The notes: generated by a model not told the origin, from the sequence alone. Positions 51,578 to 63,489 are shown, numbered from the stretch's first letter. The stretch is DNA of 64,000 nt from Phenylobacterium glaciei (GCF_016772415.1 NZ_JAGSGD010000001.1:2195501-2259500), one strand, 5' to 3'. Numbers and translations are program-made.

Positions 51578-51984
51578 GGCCCCTTCAGCTCCACGGTGTT
51601 CCCCTCGGGGTCCTGCAGATACAGCGACAGCCCGTCGCCATGCGCGCCGTAGCGGTCGCCCTCGTCGCGGATCGCCACGCCGTGGGCCGCCAGGTGCGCC
51701 CGGATCGCCGCCGCGTCGAACGGGGACACCGTCAGGCAGAAATGGTCGAGGTTGCGCCCCTCTAGACCCGGCCCCGCGCCGCCGATGGCGCCCAGCGGCC
51801 CGTCCAAGGTCACCAGGTCGATCAGGTTCACCCCTGCCCGCAGGTGGGTGAGCCCCAGCTCCGGCCTGTCCCAGTCCACCAAGCAACCCAGCACCTCGGT
51901 GTAGAAGCCGATCATCGCCGCCTTGTCGCGGATGCGCAGGACGATGTGGTCGAAGCCGGCGAGTTGGATCGGATGGTCGCTCAT
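51574..51984 (-). CDS. VOC (glyoxalase) family protein
   Basis: This 136-residue vicinal-oxygen-chelate protein has the N-terminal FDHIVLRIRD and a C-terminal SLYLQDPEGNTVELKG, the paired beta-alpha-beta modules of this fold. Likely metal ligands are His in FDHI, His in DHFCLTV and Glu in VELKG. It resembles YaeR/glyoxalase-type proteins; the substrate is unknown. The GNAT gene lies upstream on the same strand. Confidence 0.85.
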   Translation of the reverse strand: MSDHPIQLAGFDHIVLRIRDKAAMIGFYTEVLGCLVDWDRPELGLTHLRAGVNLIDLVTLDGPLGAIGGAGPGLEGRNLDHFCLTVSPFDAAAIRAHLAAHGVAIRDEGDRYGAHGDGLSLYLQDPEGNTVELKGP

Positions 51985-52006
51985 GGCTCTCAGATAGTCC
52001 GCCAAG

Positions 52007-52522
52007 CTACAGCAGCAAGCCGAACAGCCGGCAGTCGCGGCGGTCGCCGTCGCGCAGGACGTGGCCGCGCAGCAAGCCCTCCTCTGTGAACCCCAGCTTC
52101 TCCAGCAGGGCGTCGGAGCGGCGATTGCCCAAATGGGTCCGCGCCGTCAGCCGCCGCAGGCCGGTGGAGGCGGCATGCGCGATAACCGTCCGCATGGCTT
52201 CGAGGCCATAGCCCTGGCCCCAGGCCCCCCGCCCCAGCATGAACCCCACCTCGGCCCGCTTGTGCCAGCGGTCGATATCCGACAGGTCGCAGACGCCGAG
52301 GAAGTCGTCGCCCTCCAGGGTGCGCATGGCCCAGAACATCGCGCGGCTGGCGGCCATGTCCTCCACCTGGCCCGCCACGATGGCGCGGATCAGGTCGATG
52401 TCGTCCATCTCGGGCACGTCCCAGTGGGCCATGACCTCGGCGTCGCTCATCATCGGGAACAGCAGGTCGGCGTCGGAAACCTCGAGGGGGCGGAGGTTCA
52501 GGCGTTCGGTTTCGAGAATCAT
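52007..52522 (-). CDS. GNAT family N-acetyltransferase
   Basis: This 171-residue acetyltransferase of the RimJ/RimL type begins ILETERLNLRPLEVSDADLLF. It has the acetyl-CoA loop GRGAWGQGYGLEAM and the C-terminal LEKLGFTEEGLLR. The substrate could be a protein N-terminus, a ribosomal protein or a small amine. The start is opposite secG, with a tRNA-like sequence in the 112-base gap. Confidence 0.87.
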   Translation of the reverse strand: MILETERLNLRPLEVSDADLLFPMMSDAEVMAHWDVPEMDDIDLIRAIVAGQVEDMAASRAMFWAMRTLEGDDFLGVCDLSDIDRWHKRAEVGFMLGRGAWGQGYGLEAMRTVIAHAASTGLRRLTARTHLGNRRSDALLEKLGFTEEGLLRGHVLRDGDRRDCRLFGLLL

Positions 52523-52561
52523 GGGCTTGCCCGGAACGTACGACGCCCTAGCTATGGCCTT

Positions 52562-52630
52562 GCGTCCGTCTCAGTGGTAGAGCGCGCGCTTCATTTCGGC
52601 TCCGTTCCTTCGGCCGAGGCTACCGGACGT
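52562..52630 (+). pseudogene. tRNA-like sequence, degenerate
   Basis: GCGTCCG and CGGACGT (52562-52568 and 52624-52630) can pair over seven positions like an acceptor stem. CTCAGTGGTAGAG (52570-52582) is a textbook D-arm, and GCGCGCTTCAT follows, as in the anticodon arm of a tRNA-Met, ending in CAT at 52592-52594. The 3' half has no proper anticodon stem or T-arm and forms another hairpin. It looks like a decayed or truncated tRNA gene just before secG. Chance resemblance is possible. Confidence 0.35.
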
Positions 52631-52634
52631 ACAC

Positions 52635-53063
52635 ATGCTGCTTGGCATCCTGCTCACCATCCACATCATCGTCTGTGTCTGTCTCATCGCCGTGGTGCTG
52701 ATGCAGCGGTCCGAAGGTGGCGCCCTCGGCATGGGCGGCGGCCCGTCCGGTTTCATGAGCGCCCGCGGCGCCGGCGACCTGCTGACACGCATCACCTGGA
52801 TCCTGGGCTCGACCTTCTTTGTCCTCAGCCTCGCGCTCACCCTGCTGTCGGGCCGCGAGCGGGCGTCCGACTCTGTCGTCGACCGGCTGAAGATCGACGC
52901 CATCGACCCCAACAAGCTGAACCAGCCGGCCCAACCGGCGCCGGTCAGCCCCAGCTCGGCCCCCGCGCCGCTGACCGCGCCGACCCCTCAGGTCCGCAAC
53001 CCCTTCACCGGGGACGCCGAAGGGACCACGTCGCCGGCCGCTCCCGCGCCGACCAACCCCTGA
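52635..53063 (+). CDS. secG: protein translocase subunit SecG
   Basis: This 142-residue accessory subunit of the SecYEG channel has two hydrophobic segments (about residues 2-20 and 50-70) flanking the family motif VVLMQRSEGGALGMGGGP. An Ala/Pro-rich C-terminal tail of about 50 residues follows. It lies 149 bases ahead of pyrG, the usual alphaproteobacterial order. Confidence 0.94.
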   Translation: MLLGILLTIHIIVCVCLIAVVLMQRSEGGALGMGGGPSGFMSARGAGDLLTRITWILGSTFFVLSLALTLLSGRERASDSVVDRLKIDAIDPNKLNQPAQPAPVSPSSAPAPLTAPTPQVRNPFTGDAEGTTSPAAPAPTNP

Positions 53064-53093
53064 TCCAAGGTGTTCATGGGCCAACCGACCTCA

Positions 53094-53111
53094 TCGCCGC
53101 ATCTGCGGCGA
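53094..53111. other. hairpin between secG and pyrG
   Basis: TCGCCGC and GCGGCGA enclose the loop ATCT, a perfect seven-pair stem 31 bases after secG. There is no T run on either strand, so it is a weak terminator at best. The rest of the gap shows no clear promoter. Confidence 0.3.
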
Positions 53112-53206
53112 GATCTCCCATGGCTTGAAGGGTGCGGCCTTTGCGCTCCTCAACAGGTTTTCGCGAATCACCTGAGCGCCAACGCCCCGAATCACCGCTA
53201 CTCTGA

Positions 53207-54853
<1,647 letters not shown>

Positions 54854-54880
54854 CGGCGTTTTCCGAGTCAGGCTCGACCC

Positions 54881-55222
54881 ATGCTGACCTGCGACGATAT
54901 CCGGTCCATCGCGCTGGCCCTGCCCGAGGCGGAGGAGCAGCCGCACTTCGACTCCACCTCGTTCCGCGTGAAGGGCAAGATCTTCGCCACCATGGGTGAC
55001 GAGCCACGCGCCACCCTGAAACTCGATCCTGAGGACCAGCAAAACCTCTCAGAGGCCCATCCGGGCGTCGTGGGCCCCGTGGAAGGCTATTGGGGCCGCA
55101 GCGGCTGGACGGTCGTCCAGTGCGCCAACCTGGACCCTGGGGCCCTCTCTGGACTGATGAGGATGGCCTGGGTCAATGTGGCGCCCAAGCGGCTGGCGAA
55201 AGCTTTCGTCCAGGGCGCTTGA
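54881..55222 (+). CDS. MmcQ/YjbR family protein
   Basis: This 113-residue protein of the YjbR/CyaY-like fold begins [22 protein letters not shown]. It contains [11 protein letters not shown] and the C-terminal [12 protein letters not shown] and KRLAKAF motifs. Some relatives are described as DNA-binding; the physiological role is unknown. It lies 27 bases after pyrG and could be co-transcribed. Confidence 0.85.
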   Translation: MLTCDDIRSIALALPEAEEQPHFDSTSFRVKGKIFATMGDEPRATLKLDPEDQQNLSEAHPGVVGPVEGYWGRSGWTVVQCANLDPGALSGLMRMAWVNVAPKRLAKAFVQGA

Positions 55223-55310
55223 AACGAATCGGGGTTTGCGTCATACACCCGCGCTCACGTCGGCGGCCCCGGGGCCGCCGCTTCCATTTCCACGCCTGAG
55301 AGATTCTCCC

Positions 55311-55493
55311 ATGGCCGTTCCGAAACGCAAAGTTTCCCCCTCGCGTCGCAACATGCGCCGCAGTCACGACGCCCTGGGCGCCAATTCCTATGTCGAAGAC
55401 AAGGAAACCGGCGAACTGAAGCGCCCGCACCACGTCGATCTGAAGACCGGCATGTACAAGGGCCGCCAGGTCATCACGCCGAAGGAAGACTAG
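55311..55493 (+). CDS. rpmF: 50S ribosomal protein L32
   Basis: This 60-residue protein begins [21 protein letters not shown], here cited by residues 2-22, the conserved L32 N-terminus. The four zinc-binding cysteines of some L32 forms are absent, as is usual in alphaproteobacteria. The frame runs back to 55176, but the ATG at 55311 is the family start. It ends before a two-way terminator. Confidence 0.96.
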   Translation: MAVPKRKVSPSRRNMRRSHDALGANSYVEDKETGELKRPHHVDLKTGMYKGRQVITPKED

Positions 55494-55547
55494 CCGTCTT
55501 TCCCGCCGGCCCCTCGGGGCCTGCGGCGTCTGCAGCTTGAAGATCAA

Positions 55548-55584
55548 AAAGCCACCCGCTGCGGGATCCGCGGCGGGTGGCTTT
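55548..55584. terminator. bidirectional terminator
   Basis: AAAGCCACCCGC pairs perfectly with GCGGGTGGCTTT over 12 positions. On the minus strand a TTTTT run follows; on the plus strand TTT. It separates rpmF from the small exported protein gene, which converge here. Confidence 0.8.
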
Positions 55585-55605
55585 GCCTTGGGCGGTTAGC
55601 CCGAC

Positions 55606-55854
55606 CTAGTAGCCGGCGTAACGCATGCCGGCGCGGGTCTCGGCGATGGCGGTGTCGGTGGCCCGGATCGCCGCGCCACGGTGGCCGCCCTTGTCGCTGT
55701 TGGCCTCCACCAGATGCGAGCGGGCCCCCTGCAGGGCGTCGAGCGCCGCCTCCATCTGCGGCTGAGCCGCGGTGGCGTGGCCGATCAGGGCTCCCAGCGC
55801 CAAGGCGCTGGCGAAGCCTGCGATATTCAGTCCAACTTTGAGCCTTGGTGTCAT
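55606..55854 (-). CDS. small exported hypothetical protein
   Basis: This 82-residue protein has a signal peptide (about residues 1-30, FASALALGALIGHATAAQ). The mature part of about 50 residues is helical and rich in Ala, with an NSDKGGHRGAA turn between two helices. GGGAGAA precedes the ATG at good spacing. It is not a recognised family; similar short proteins are scattered in Caulobacterales. A periplasmic location is inferred. Confidence 0.7.
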   Translation of the reverse strand: MTPRLKVGLNIAGFASALALGALIGHATAAQPQMEAALDALQGARSHLVEANSDKGGHRGAAIRATDTAIAETRAGMRYAGY

Positions 55855-55875
55855 CTGCGTTCTCCCTGGACGTAG

Positions 55876-57309
<1,434 letters not shown>

Positions 57310-57394
57310 GGTCGCCGCGCCGACTTTGACCCTGGTCAAGGCGGCGCAGGGATTCCCCAGGCAAGAGGGCTCCGGAACCCCGGAGTCCGCCGCC

Positions 57395-57955
57395 ATGTCG
57401 CTTCGTAACACCCGCGCCGCCTACGGCTGGGCGGCCATCGCCCTGCACTGGATCAGCGCCGTCGGCGTCACGGCGCTCTATTTCCTGGGCGACCAGATGG
57501 AGGACGCGCCCGACCGGGCCGCCAAGATCGCGGCCCAGAACCTCCACGTTTCGGTGGCCGTCCTGCTTTTCAGCTTTCTAGGCGCCCGTCTGTTGTGGAG
57601 CCTGTCGCAGCCTCATCCGCGCGCCCTGGAGTCCAACGTCTGGCTTCACCGGGCGGCCATGGCGGTCCAGGGCCTGTTCCTGCTGATGATCGCCGTCCTC
57701 CTGGTCACCGGCCCGCTGGCGGTGTGGTCAGCCGCCCGGCCGATCCAGGTCTTCGACCTCTTCGCCATCCCGAGCCCATTCCCGGTGCGGATCGGTTGGC
57801 TGCGCGAGGCCGCCGAGGAGGTGCACGGCGCGGCCACCAAGCTGTTCTGGCCCCTGATCGCCCTGCATGTCGCCGGAGCCCTGAAGCATCTGGTGATCGA
57901 TCGCGACGGGACCCTGCAGCGGATGCTGTGGGTCAAACACCCAAGACAAGCCTAA
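57395..57955 (+). CDS. cytochrome b561 family protein
   Basis: This 186-residue membrane protein has four hydrophobic segments. Conserved histidines that can bind two hemes are in ALHWISA (segment 1), NLHVSVAV (segment 2) and HGAATKLFWPLIALHVAGALKH (segment 4). It belongs to the bacterial CybB type, which oxidises quinol to superoxide or other acceptors in E. coli. The ATG at 57395 is preferred over the open frame from 57326. Confidence 0.85.
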   Translation: MSLRNTRAAYGWAAIALHWISAVGVTALYFLGDQMEDAPDRAAKIAAQNLHVSVAVLLFSFLGARLLWSLSQPHPRALESNVWLHRAAMAVQGLFLLMIAVLLVTGPLAVWSAARPIQVFDLFAIPSPFPVRIGWLREAAEEVHGAATKLFWPLIALHVAGALKHLVIDRDGTLQRMLWVKHPRQA

Positions 57956-57981
57956 GCTTGCAGTCGCATCGAGGGCCCGCC

Positions 57982-58677
57982 ATGTCGAAATCGCACCGCG
58001 AAATGCACCTCATCGAACGGGTCGGCTGGCTTCGCGCCGCCGTCCTGGGCGCCAATGACGGCATCGTCTCCACCGCCAGCTTGATCGTCGGCGTCGCCGC
58101 CGCGGCCCAGGGGCGCAGCGAGATCCTGGTGGCCGGGGTGGCGGGCCTGGTGGCCGGGGCTATGTCGATGGCCGCTGGGGAATATGTCTCCGTGAGTTCG
58201 CAGGCCGACACCGAGCGGGCGGACATGACGCGGGAGCAGGGGGAACTGGCCACCCAGCCGGACCTCGAACTCGCCGAACTCGCCGCCATCTACGCCGGCC
58301 GCGGCGTTGAGCCCGGTCTGGCCAAGGAGGTGGCGCGGCAACTCATGGCGAAGGACGCCCTGGGCGCCCACGCCCGCGACGAGCTCGGCATCTCCGAGAT
58401 GACCACGGCCCGTCCCGTCCAGGCCGCGTTCACCTCGGCTTTGACCTTCTCGGCGGGCGCGGCGCTGCCGCTGGTCATGGCCATCGTCACCCCCTTGCCT
58501 GTGCTTGTGCCGGCGGTCTCCGGCGCCTCCATCGCGTTCCTGGCTCTGCTGGGCGGGGTGGGCGCACGGGCCGGCGGCGCGCCGATCTGGAAAGCGGTGG
58601 CGCGGGTGACCTTCTGGGGCGCCATGGCCATGGCCCTGACGGCGGGCGTGGGGGCGATCTTTGGGGTCGCAGCCTGA
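57982..58677 (+). CDS. VIT1/CCC1 family iron/manganese transporter
   Basis: This 231-residue transporter has five hydrophobic segments and the family motif ANDGIVSTASLIVGVAAA near residues 25-42. A cytoplasmic helical region (residues about 75-145) with acidic residues follows. It exports or sequesters Fe(II) or Mn(II). It lies 27 bases after the cytochrome b561 gene. The true start is 57982; the longer frame is a shadow of that gene. Confidence 0.88.
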   Translation: MSKSHREMHLIERVGWLRAAVLGANDGIVSTASLIVGVAAAAQGRSEILVAGVAGLVAGAMSMAAGEYVSVSSQADTERADMTREQGELATQPDLELAELAAIYAGRGVEPGLAKEVARQLMAKDALGAHARDELGISEMTTARPVQAAFTSALTFSAGAALPLVMAIVTPLPVLVPAVSGASIAFLALLGGVGARAGGAPIWKAVARVTFWGAMAMALTAGVGAIFGVAA

Positions 58678-58754
58678 GCCGTCTCGGGCGGAGCCGGATA
58701 AACCCAGTCCAATGCGACGGTTGGCTCGCGCCGTTCAAGCTTGACCGCAACGCA

Positions 58755-59108
58755 ATGTTAAACATGAAGCGCGACATTGGCGCGGTCAGAAACGCTTTTG
58801 ATTCCAGGCCCGTGCTCGCAAGTATTCGCCCCTATCTGCCGACCGCCGCCCTGGCCTTCCTGATCTTCTATTTCGGGTTCCACGCCTTCACGGGCGATCG
58901 GGGCCTTCTGTCCTCGGACGCTCGTGACGCCGCCCTGGCCGCCAAGATCAGCGAGTTGCACAAGGTGCGCGTCGAGAGGCAGGACCTCGAAGCCCGCGCC
59001 CGGCTTTTGCGCGACACGAGTCTTTCGGCTGATCTGCTGGAAGAACGGGCCCGTTCCCTGCTAGGTTTCGCAGACCCGAGAGACTATGTGATCCGGGTGA
59101 AGCCGTAG
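58755..59108 (+). CDS. ftsB: septum formation initiator (FtsB/DivIC family)
   Basis: This 117-residue bitopic protein has one membrane segment at about residues 29-46 (LPTAALAFLIFYFGFHAF). A periplasmic coiled coil with charged heptads (ISELHKVRVERQDLEARARL) follows, then LLEERARSLLGFADPRDY. It fits FtsB, a division scaffold linked to FtsL and FtsQ. Its position before pdhA is typical in alphaproteobacteria. The start could be ATG 58755 or 58764. Confidence 0.85.
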   Translation: MLNMKRDIGAVRNAFDSRPVLASIRPYLPTAALAFLIFYFGFHAFTGDRGLLSSDARDAALAAKISELHKVRVERQDLEARARLLRDTSLSADLLEERARSLLGFADPRDYVIRVKP

Positions 59109-59186
59109 GGCGGATTCGTTCGTTCTAGAGGCCGACCGCCAGAGCCTGACACCGGCTTTGGCGACCGTCGGGCTCTAACCTAGGGT

Positions 59187-59216
59187 CTGAAGCGTTGTCG
59201 CTTCGACCTGAAGCGA
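59187..59216. promoter_or_regulatory. candidate operator upstream of pdhA
   Basis: Three copies of the half-site GAAGCG alternate in orientation, at 59189-59194, 59199-59204 (as CGCTTC) and 59210-59215. Their starts lie 10 and 11 bases apart, so one helical turn. They form two overlapping inverted repeats, 65 bases before the pdhA ATG. The binding protein is unknown; PdhR-type or other metabolic regulators are possible. Confidence 0.4.
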
Positions 59217-59280
59217 TGACGCTCATCAGGACGACTGACTCGGGAACGAGGCCCAAGTGGCGAACTCCACGGAGAAACGA

Positions 59281-60327
59281 ATGGCGCGCGGGCAGGCAAG
59301 CTCGACTTCCAAGCGGAAGAAGAATGACACCGGTGTCATTGATGATAGTAACGACCCCATGACCCAGGAATCCCTGCTGAAGTTCTATCGCGACATGCTG
59401 TTGATCCGCCGTTTCGAGGAGCGGGCGGGGCAGCTCTACGGCATGGGTCTGATCGGCGGATTCTGCCACCTCTATATCGGCCAGGAAGCCATCGCCGTCG
59501 GCGTGCAGTCCATCAAGGAGGCCGGCGACCAGGTGATCACCGGCTACCGCGACCACGGCCACATGCTGGCCTGCGGCATGGACCCGAAGGAAGTCATGGC
59601 CGAGCTCACCGGCCGCTTCACCGGCTCGTCCAAGGGCAAGGGCGGGTCGATGCACATGTTCTCGACGCAGGCCGACTTCTACGGCGGCCACGGCATCGTC
59701 GGCGGCCAGGTGTCGCTGGGCACCGGCCTGGCGCTGGCCAACCACTACAAGGGCAACAAGAAGGTCGCCTTTACCTATTTCGGCGACGGCGCGGCCAACC
59801 AGGGCCAGGTCTATGAGAGCTTCAACATGGCCACGATCTGGAAGCTCCCGGTCGTCTATGTGATCGAGAACAACCAGTACGCCATGGGCACCTCCATCGA
59901 GCGGTCGTCCTCGGAAACCCACCTCTACAAGCGCGGCGCCTCGTTCCGGATTCCGGGCGAGGAGGTTGACGGCATGGATGTGATGGCGGTGCAGGCCGCC
60001 GCCCGGAAGGCCGCCGATCATGCCCGCTCGGGCAACGGTCCCTACATCCTCGAGATGAAGACCTATCGCTACCGCGGCCACTCCATGAGCGACCCGGCCA
60101 AGTACCGTACCCGCGAGGAGGTCGACGAGGTCCGCAAGACCCGTGATCCTATCGACCACCTGCAGGAACTGCTGGAGAAGAAGGGCTGGGCCGACGAGGC
60201 CGCGCTGAAGGCCATCGACGCCGAGGTGAAGAAGATCGTCGCCGACGCCGCCGAATTCGCCCGTACCTCGCCCGAGCCCGACCCCTCCGAACTCTATACC
60301 GACGTCTACCTGGAGGCTGCTCAGTGA
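59281..60327 (+). CDS. pdhA: pyruvate dehydrogenase E1 alpha subunit
   Basis: This 348-residue subunit decarboxylates pyruvate with thiamine diphosphate. The TPP motif starts [15 protein letters not shown] and ends [11 protein letters not shown]; the phosphorylation-loop region [12 protein letters not shown] is also present. GGAG lies eight bases before the ATG at 59281; a GTG at 59257 is an alternative. The stop overlaps pdhB by four bases. The N-terminus up to residue 25 is Lys/Ser-rich. Confidence 0.95.
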   Translation: MARGQASSTSKRKKNDTGVIDDSNDPMTQESLLKFYRDMLLIRRFEERAGQLYGMGLIGGFCHLYIGQEAIAVGVQSIKEAGDQVITGYRDHGHMLACGMDPKEVMAELTGRFTGSSKGKGGSMHMFSTQADFYGGHGIVGGQVSLGTGLALANHYKGNKKVAFTYFGDGAANQGQVYESFNMATIWKLPVVYVIENNQYAMGTSIERSSSETHLYKRGASFRIPGEEVDGMDVMAVQAAARKAADHARSGNGPYILEMKTYRYRGHSMSDPAKYRTREEVDEVRKTRDPIDHLQELLEKKGWADEAALKAIDAEVKKIVADAAEFARTSPEPDPSELYTDVYLEAAQ

Positions 60328-61703
60328 CCGACATTCTGATGCCGGCCCTGTCTCCCACCATGGAAGAGGGCACGCTGGCCAAGTGGCACGTGAAGGTGGG
60401 CGACACCGTCAAGTCCGGTGACGTGATCGCCGAGATCGAGACCGACAAGGCGACGATGGAAGTCGAAGCGGTCGACGAAGGCGTGATCGAGGAACTCCTG
60501 GTGGCTGAAGGCTCCGAGGAGGTGAAGGTCAACACCCCCATCGCCCGGCTGTCGGGGGAGGGCGGGACCGCCGCGCCGGCCCCGAAAGCCGAGGCTCCCA
60601 AGGCCGAAACCCCCACCGCCAGCGCGCCCGAAAAGGCGCCGGCCGAGGCGCAGCCTGAACCTGAAGCCGCTCCGGCGCCGAAGTCCGCCCTGCGCGATCC
60701 CGAGCTGCCCGAAGGCGTGAAGCTGGTGAAGACCACCATCCGCGACGCCCTGCGCGACGCCATGGCCGAGGAGATGCGCAAGGACGACACCGTCTTCCTG
60801 ATGGGCGAGGAGGTCGCCCAGTACCAGGGCGCCTACAAGGTCTCCCGCGGCCTGCTGGAGGAGTTCGGCGAGCGCCGGGTGATCGACACCCCGATCACCG
60901 AATACGGCTTCGCCGGTCTTGGAGTCGGCGCGGCGATGGCGGGCCTGAAGCCCATTATCGAGTTCATGACCTTCAACTTCGCCATGCAGGCCATCGACCA
61001 CATCATCAACTCCGCCGCCAAGACGCTCTACATGTCCGGCGGCCAGATCAAATGCTCGGTCGTGTTCCGTGGTCCCAACGGCGCCGCGGCCCGGGTGGGC
61101 GCCCAGCACAGCCAGGACTACTCGGCCTGGTACGCCCAGGTTCCCGGCCTGAAGGTGGTGGTGCCCTATGACGCCGCCGACGCCAAGGGCCTGCTGAAGG
61201 CCGCGATCCGCGACCCCAACCCCGTGGTCTTCCTCGAACACGAGATGCTGTACGGCGTCGAGTTCGATGTGCCGGCTGACGTCGACTGGGTCGTCCCCAT
61301 CGGCAAGGCCAAGGTCCGCCGCGAGGGGACCGACGTCACCATCACCGCCCACTCCCGCGCCGTGGGCCTGGCCCTGGAAGCGGCCGAAAAGCTGGCAGGC
61401 ATGGGCATCGAGGCCGAGGTTATCGACCTGCGCACCCTGCGGCCCCTGGACCACGAGACCATCGTCGAGAGCGTGAAGAAGACCAACCGCCTGGTCACCG
61501 TCGAGGAAGGCTGGGGCCCCATGGGCGTCGGCGCCGAGGTGATCGCGCGGGTGCTGGAGCACGCCTTCGACTACCTGGACGCCCCTCCGGGCCGCGTGCA
61601 CCAGGAAGACGTCCCCATGCCCTACGCGGCCAACCTGGAGGCGCTGGCGCTGCCCTCGGTCGACAAGATCGTGAAGGCGGTGAAGGCGGTCACCTACAAA
61701 TGA
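60324..61703 (+). CDS. pdhB: pyruvate dehydrogenase E1 beta subunit with lipoyl domain
   Basis: This 459-residue subunit has an extra N-terminal lipoyl domain (residues 1-80, lipoyl Lys42 in TDKATMEV). An Ala/Pro/Glu linker (80-130) precedes the E1-beta body starting near [20 protein letters not shown]. This lipoylated E1-beta form is typical of alphaproteobacteria. It pairs with PdhA at the TPP site. The stop overlaps the GFA gene start by four bases. Confidence 0.96.
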   Translation: MTDILMPALSPTMEEGTLAKWHVKVGDTVKSGDVIAEIETDKATMEVEAVDEGVIEELLVAEGSEEVKVNTPIARLSGEGGTAAPAPKAEAPKAETPTASAPEKAPAEAQPEPEAAPAPKSALRDPELPEGVKLVKTTIRDALRDAMAEEMRKDDTVFLMGEEVAQYQGAYKVSRGLLEEFGERRVIDTPITEYGFAGLGVGAAMAGLKPIIEFMTFNFAMQAIDHIINSAAKTLYMSGGQIKCSVVFRGPNGAAARVGAQHSQDYSAWYAQVPGLKVVVPYDAADAKGLLKAAIRDPNPVVFLEHEMLYGVEFDVPADVDWVVPIGKAKVRREGTDVTITAHSRAVGLALEAAEKLAGMGIEAEVIDLRTLRPLDHETIVESVKKTNRLVTVEEGWGPMGVGAEVIARVLEHAFDYLDAPPGRVHQEDVPMPYAANLEALALPSVDKIVKAVKAVTYK

Positions 61704-62101
61704 GCCCCGACCCGTTCACCTGGCGGGCGGGGGGCTGCCACTGCGGCGGCGTGCGGTTCGAGGTGGCCCTGCCGCAGGTTGTCGAGGCCCAGAGCTGCAA
61801 CTGCTCGATGTGCGCCAAGACCGGCTTCATCCACATCATCGTGCCCGAGAGCCGCTTCCGCGTGACCAAGGGCATGGAGCGGCTGGCCGAGTACACCTTC
61901 AACAGTCGGGTGGCCAAGCACCTGTTCTGCTCGGAATGCGGCATCAAGAGTTTCTATCGCCCACGGTCCAACCCGGACGGCTGGTCGGTCAACGCCCGCT
62001 GCCTGGACGAGGCGGCGACCCTCGACCTGACCGCCTTCGACGGTCAGAACTGGGAGGCCAACGCCGACCAGCTCGCCCATCTGTCGCTGGAGCCGTCATG
62101 A
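61700..62101 (+). CDS. GFA (CENP-V/Gfa-like) family protein
   Basis: This 133-residue zinc-binding protein has the paired cysteine motifs [20 protein letters not shown] and [11 protein letters not shown] of the glutathione-dependent formaldehyde-activating (GFA) fold. The family name overstates the evidence for formaldehyde chemistry; S-hydroxymethylglutathione synthase activity is not proven. It is unusual in sitting between pdhB and pdhC, with a four-base overlap with pdhB. Confidence 0.9.
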   Translation: MSPDPFTWRAGGCHCGGVRFEVALPQVVEAQSCNCSMCAKTGFIHIIVPESRFRVTKGMERLAEYTFNSRVAKHLFCSECGIKSFYRPRSNPDGWSVNARCLDEAATLDLTAFDGQNWEANADQLAHLSLEPS

Positions 62102-62142
62102 CGCGCACCTGCGCCCCCCACAACCGCCCGAGCGCCTGACCC

Positions 62143-63480
62143 ATGTCGATCGAGATCCTGATGCCCGCGCTGTCGCCCACCATGGAGGAGGGGACGCTTG
62201 CCAAGTGGCACGTGAAGAAAGGCGACGTGGTGAAGTCCGGCGACGTAATCGCCGAGATCGAGACCGACAAGGCGACCATGGAGGTCGAGGCCGTCGACGA
62301 GGGGACCATCGAGGACATCCTGGTCCCCGAGGGCACGGAGAACGTGAAGGTCAACTCGCCAATCGCGAAGCTTTCCGGCGAGGGCGAGGTGGCGTTCCCG
62401 ACTCCTTCTCCCCTTGCGGGAGAAGGAGGCCCTGCGGAGCAGGGTCGGATGAGGGGTCTCTCAGAATCCTCAGGAAAGCCCGTCGCCACCAAGGCGGAGG
62501 CGGGAGCGCAACCCCTCATCCGACCGGTCTCCGACCGGCCACCTTCTCCCGCAAGGGGAGAAGGGCAGGGAACGCGCGTCTTCGCCTCGCCGCTGGCCCG
62601 CCGGATCGCGGCCCAGAAGAACCTCGACCTGTCGGCCCTCACGGGTTCCGGCCCTCACGGACGCATCATCAAGCGCGATGTCGAAAGTGCGACCCCGGGC
62701 GCCGCCAGGGCCCCGACCAGCGCCGGCGGCGCTGTGGCCACCTCAGCCCCGCGTCAGGTCCAGAGCCTGGCCCAGATGGGCATCCCGGACCGGTCCTACG
62801 ACCTCGTCCCGCTGGACGGCATGCGCAAGACCGTCGCGCGCCGGCTCACCGAGAGCTTCCGCGACGTGCCGCACTTCCCGCTGACCATCGACCTGGAGAT
62901 CGACGCCCTGCTGGCCGGCCGGATCAAGATCAACGCCATGCTGGAAAAGCAGGGGGTGAAGGTCAGCGTCAACGATCTGGTGATCAAGGCGGCAGCCATC
63001 GCCCTCAAGCAGGTGCCAGAGGCCAATGCCTCCTACTCGCCCGAAGGCATCGCGATGCACCACCACGCCGACATCGCCATGGCCGTGGCCATCGATGGTG
63101 GGCTGATCACACCGATCATCCGGGCGGCCGAGACCAAGGGCTTGGCCCAGATCGCCACCGAGGCCAAGGACCTGGCGGCTCGCGCCCGCACCCGAAAGCT
63201 CAAGCCCGAGGAATTCCAGGGCGGCACCTTCTCGGTCTCCAACCTGGGGATGTTCGGGATCAAGGCCTTCTCCTCGATCCTCAACGAACCTCAGGGCGCC
63301 ATCCTCTCGGTGGGCGCCGGTGAACAGCGGCCGGTCGTCAAGAACGGCCAGCTCGCCGTCGCCACGGTGATGACCGTGACGCTCACCTGCGATCACCGGG
63401 TTGTCGACGGCGCCATCGGCGCCCGCTGGCTGCAGGCCTTCAAGGTCCTGATCGAAGATCCCATTACGATGATCGTCTAG
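62143..63480 (+). CDS. pdhC: pyruvate dehydrogenase E2 (dihydrolipoamide acetyltransferase)
   Basis: This 445-residue core enzyme transfers the acetyl group from lipoamide to CoA. The lipoyl domain covers residues 1-82 (Lys43 in TDKATMEV). The E1/E3-binding domain is at 147-185 ([12 protein letters not shown]), and the catalytic domain follows with DHRVVDG near the C-terminus. Residues about 88-141, the linker after the lipoyl domain, are encoded by an inverted-repeat element (see 62404-62564), so a mobile palindrome has become part of the protein. The reading frame is intact. Confidence 0.96.
   Translation: MSIEILMPALSPTMEEGTLAKWHVKKGDVVKSGDVIAEIETDKATMEVEAVDEGTIEDILVPEGTENVKVNSPIAKLSGEGEVAFPTPSPLAGEGGPAEQGRMRGLSESSGKPVATKAEAGAQPLIRPVSDRPPSPARGEGQGTRVFASPLARRIAAQKNLDLSALTGSGPHGRIIKRDVESATPGAARAPTSAGGAVATSAPRQVQSLAQMGIPDRSYDLVPLDGMRKTVARRLTESFRDVPHFPLTIDLEIDALLAGRIKINAMLEKQGVKVSVNDLVIKAAAIALKQVPEANASYSPEGIAMHHHADIAMAVAIDGGLITPIIRAAETKGLAQIATEAKDLAARARTRKLKPEEFQGGTFSVSNLGMFGIKAFSSILNEPQGAILSVGAGEQRPVVKNGQLAVATVMTVTLTCDHRVVDGAIGARWLQAFKVLIEDPITMIV
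62404..62564. repeat. in-frame palindromic (REP/BIME-like) element inside pdhC
   Basis: Two 54-base arms (62404-62457 and 62511-62564) are inverted copies differing at seven positions, with a 53-base spacer. Each arm holds a hairpin CCTTCTCCC-CTTGC-GGGAGAAGG and a second small hairpin with a CGGAG loop (or their complements). The stem of the second one differs between arms by paired changes. The sequence resembles the short palindromes spread through intergenic DNA of alphaproteobacteria. Here it starts exactly on a codon boundary (codon 88) and adds about 54 residues without a stop. Confidence 0.85.
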
Positions 63481-63489
63481 GGGCGGACC

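Noticed and set aside
55176..55310. N-terminal extension of L32
   Set aside because: L32 begins with the conserved AVPKRK sequence at 55311; upstream is leader and the end of the YjbR gene.
62205..63323. 372-residue alternative frame inside pdhC
   Set aside because: It is a +2 shadow of pdhC and reads the palindromic element in another frame.
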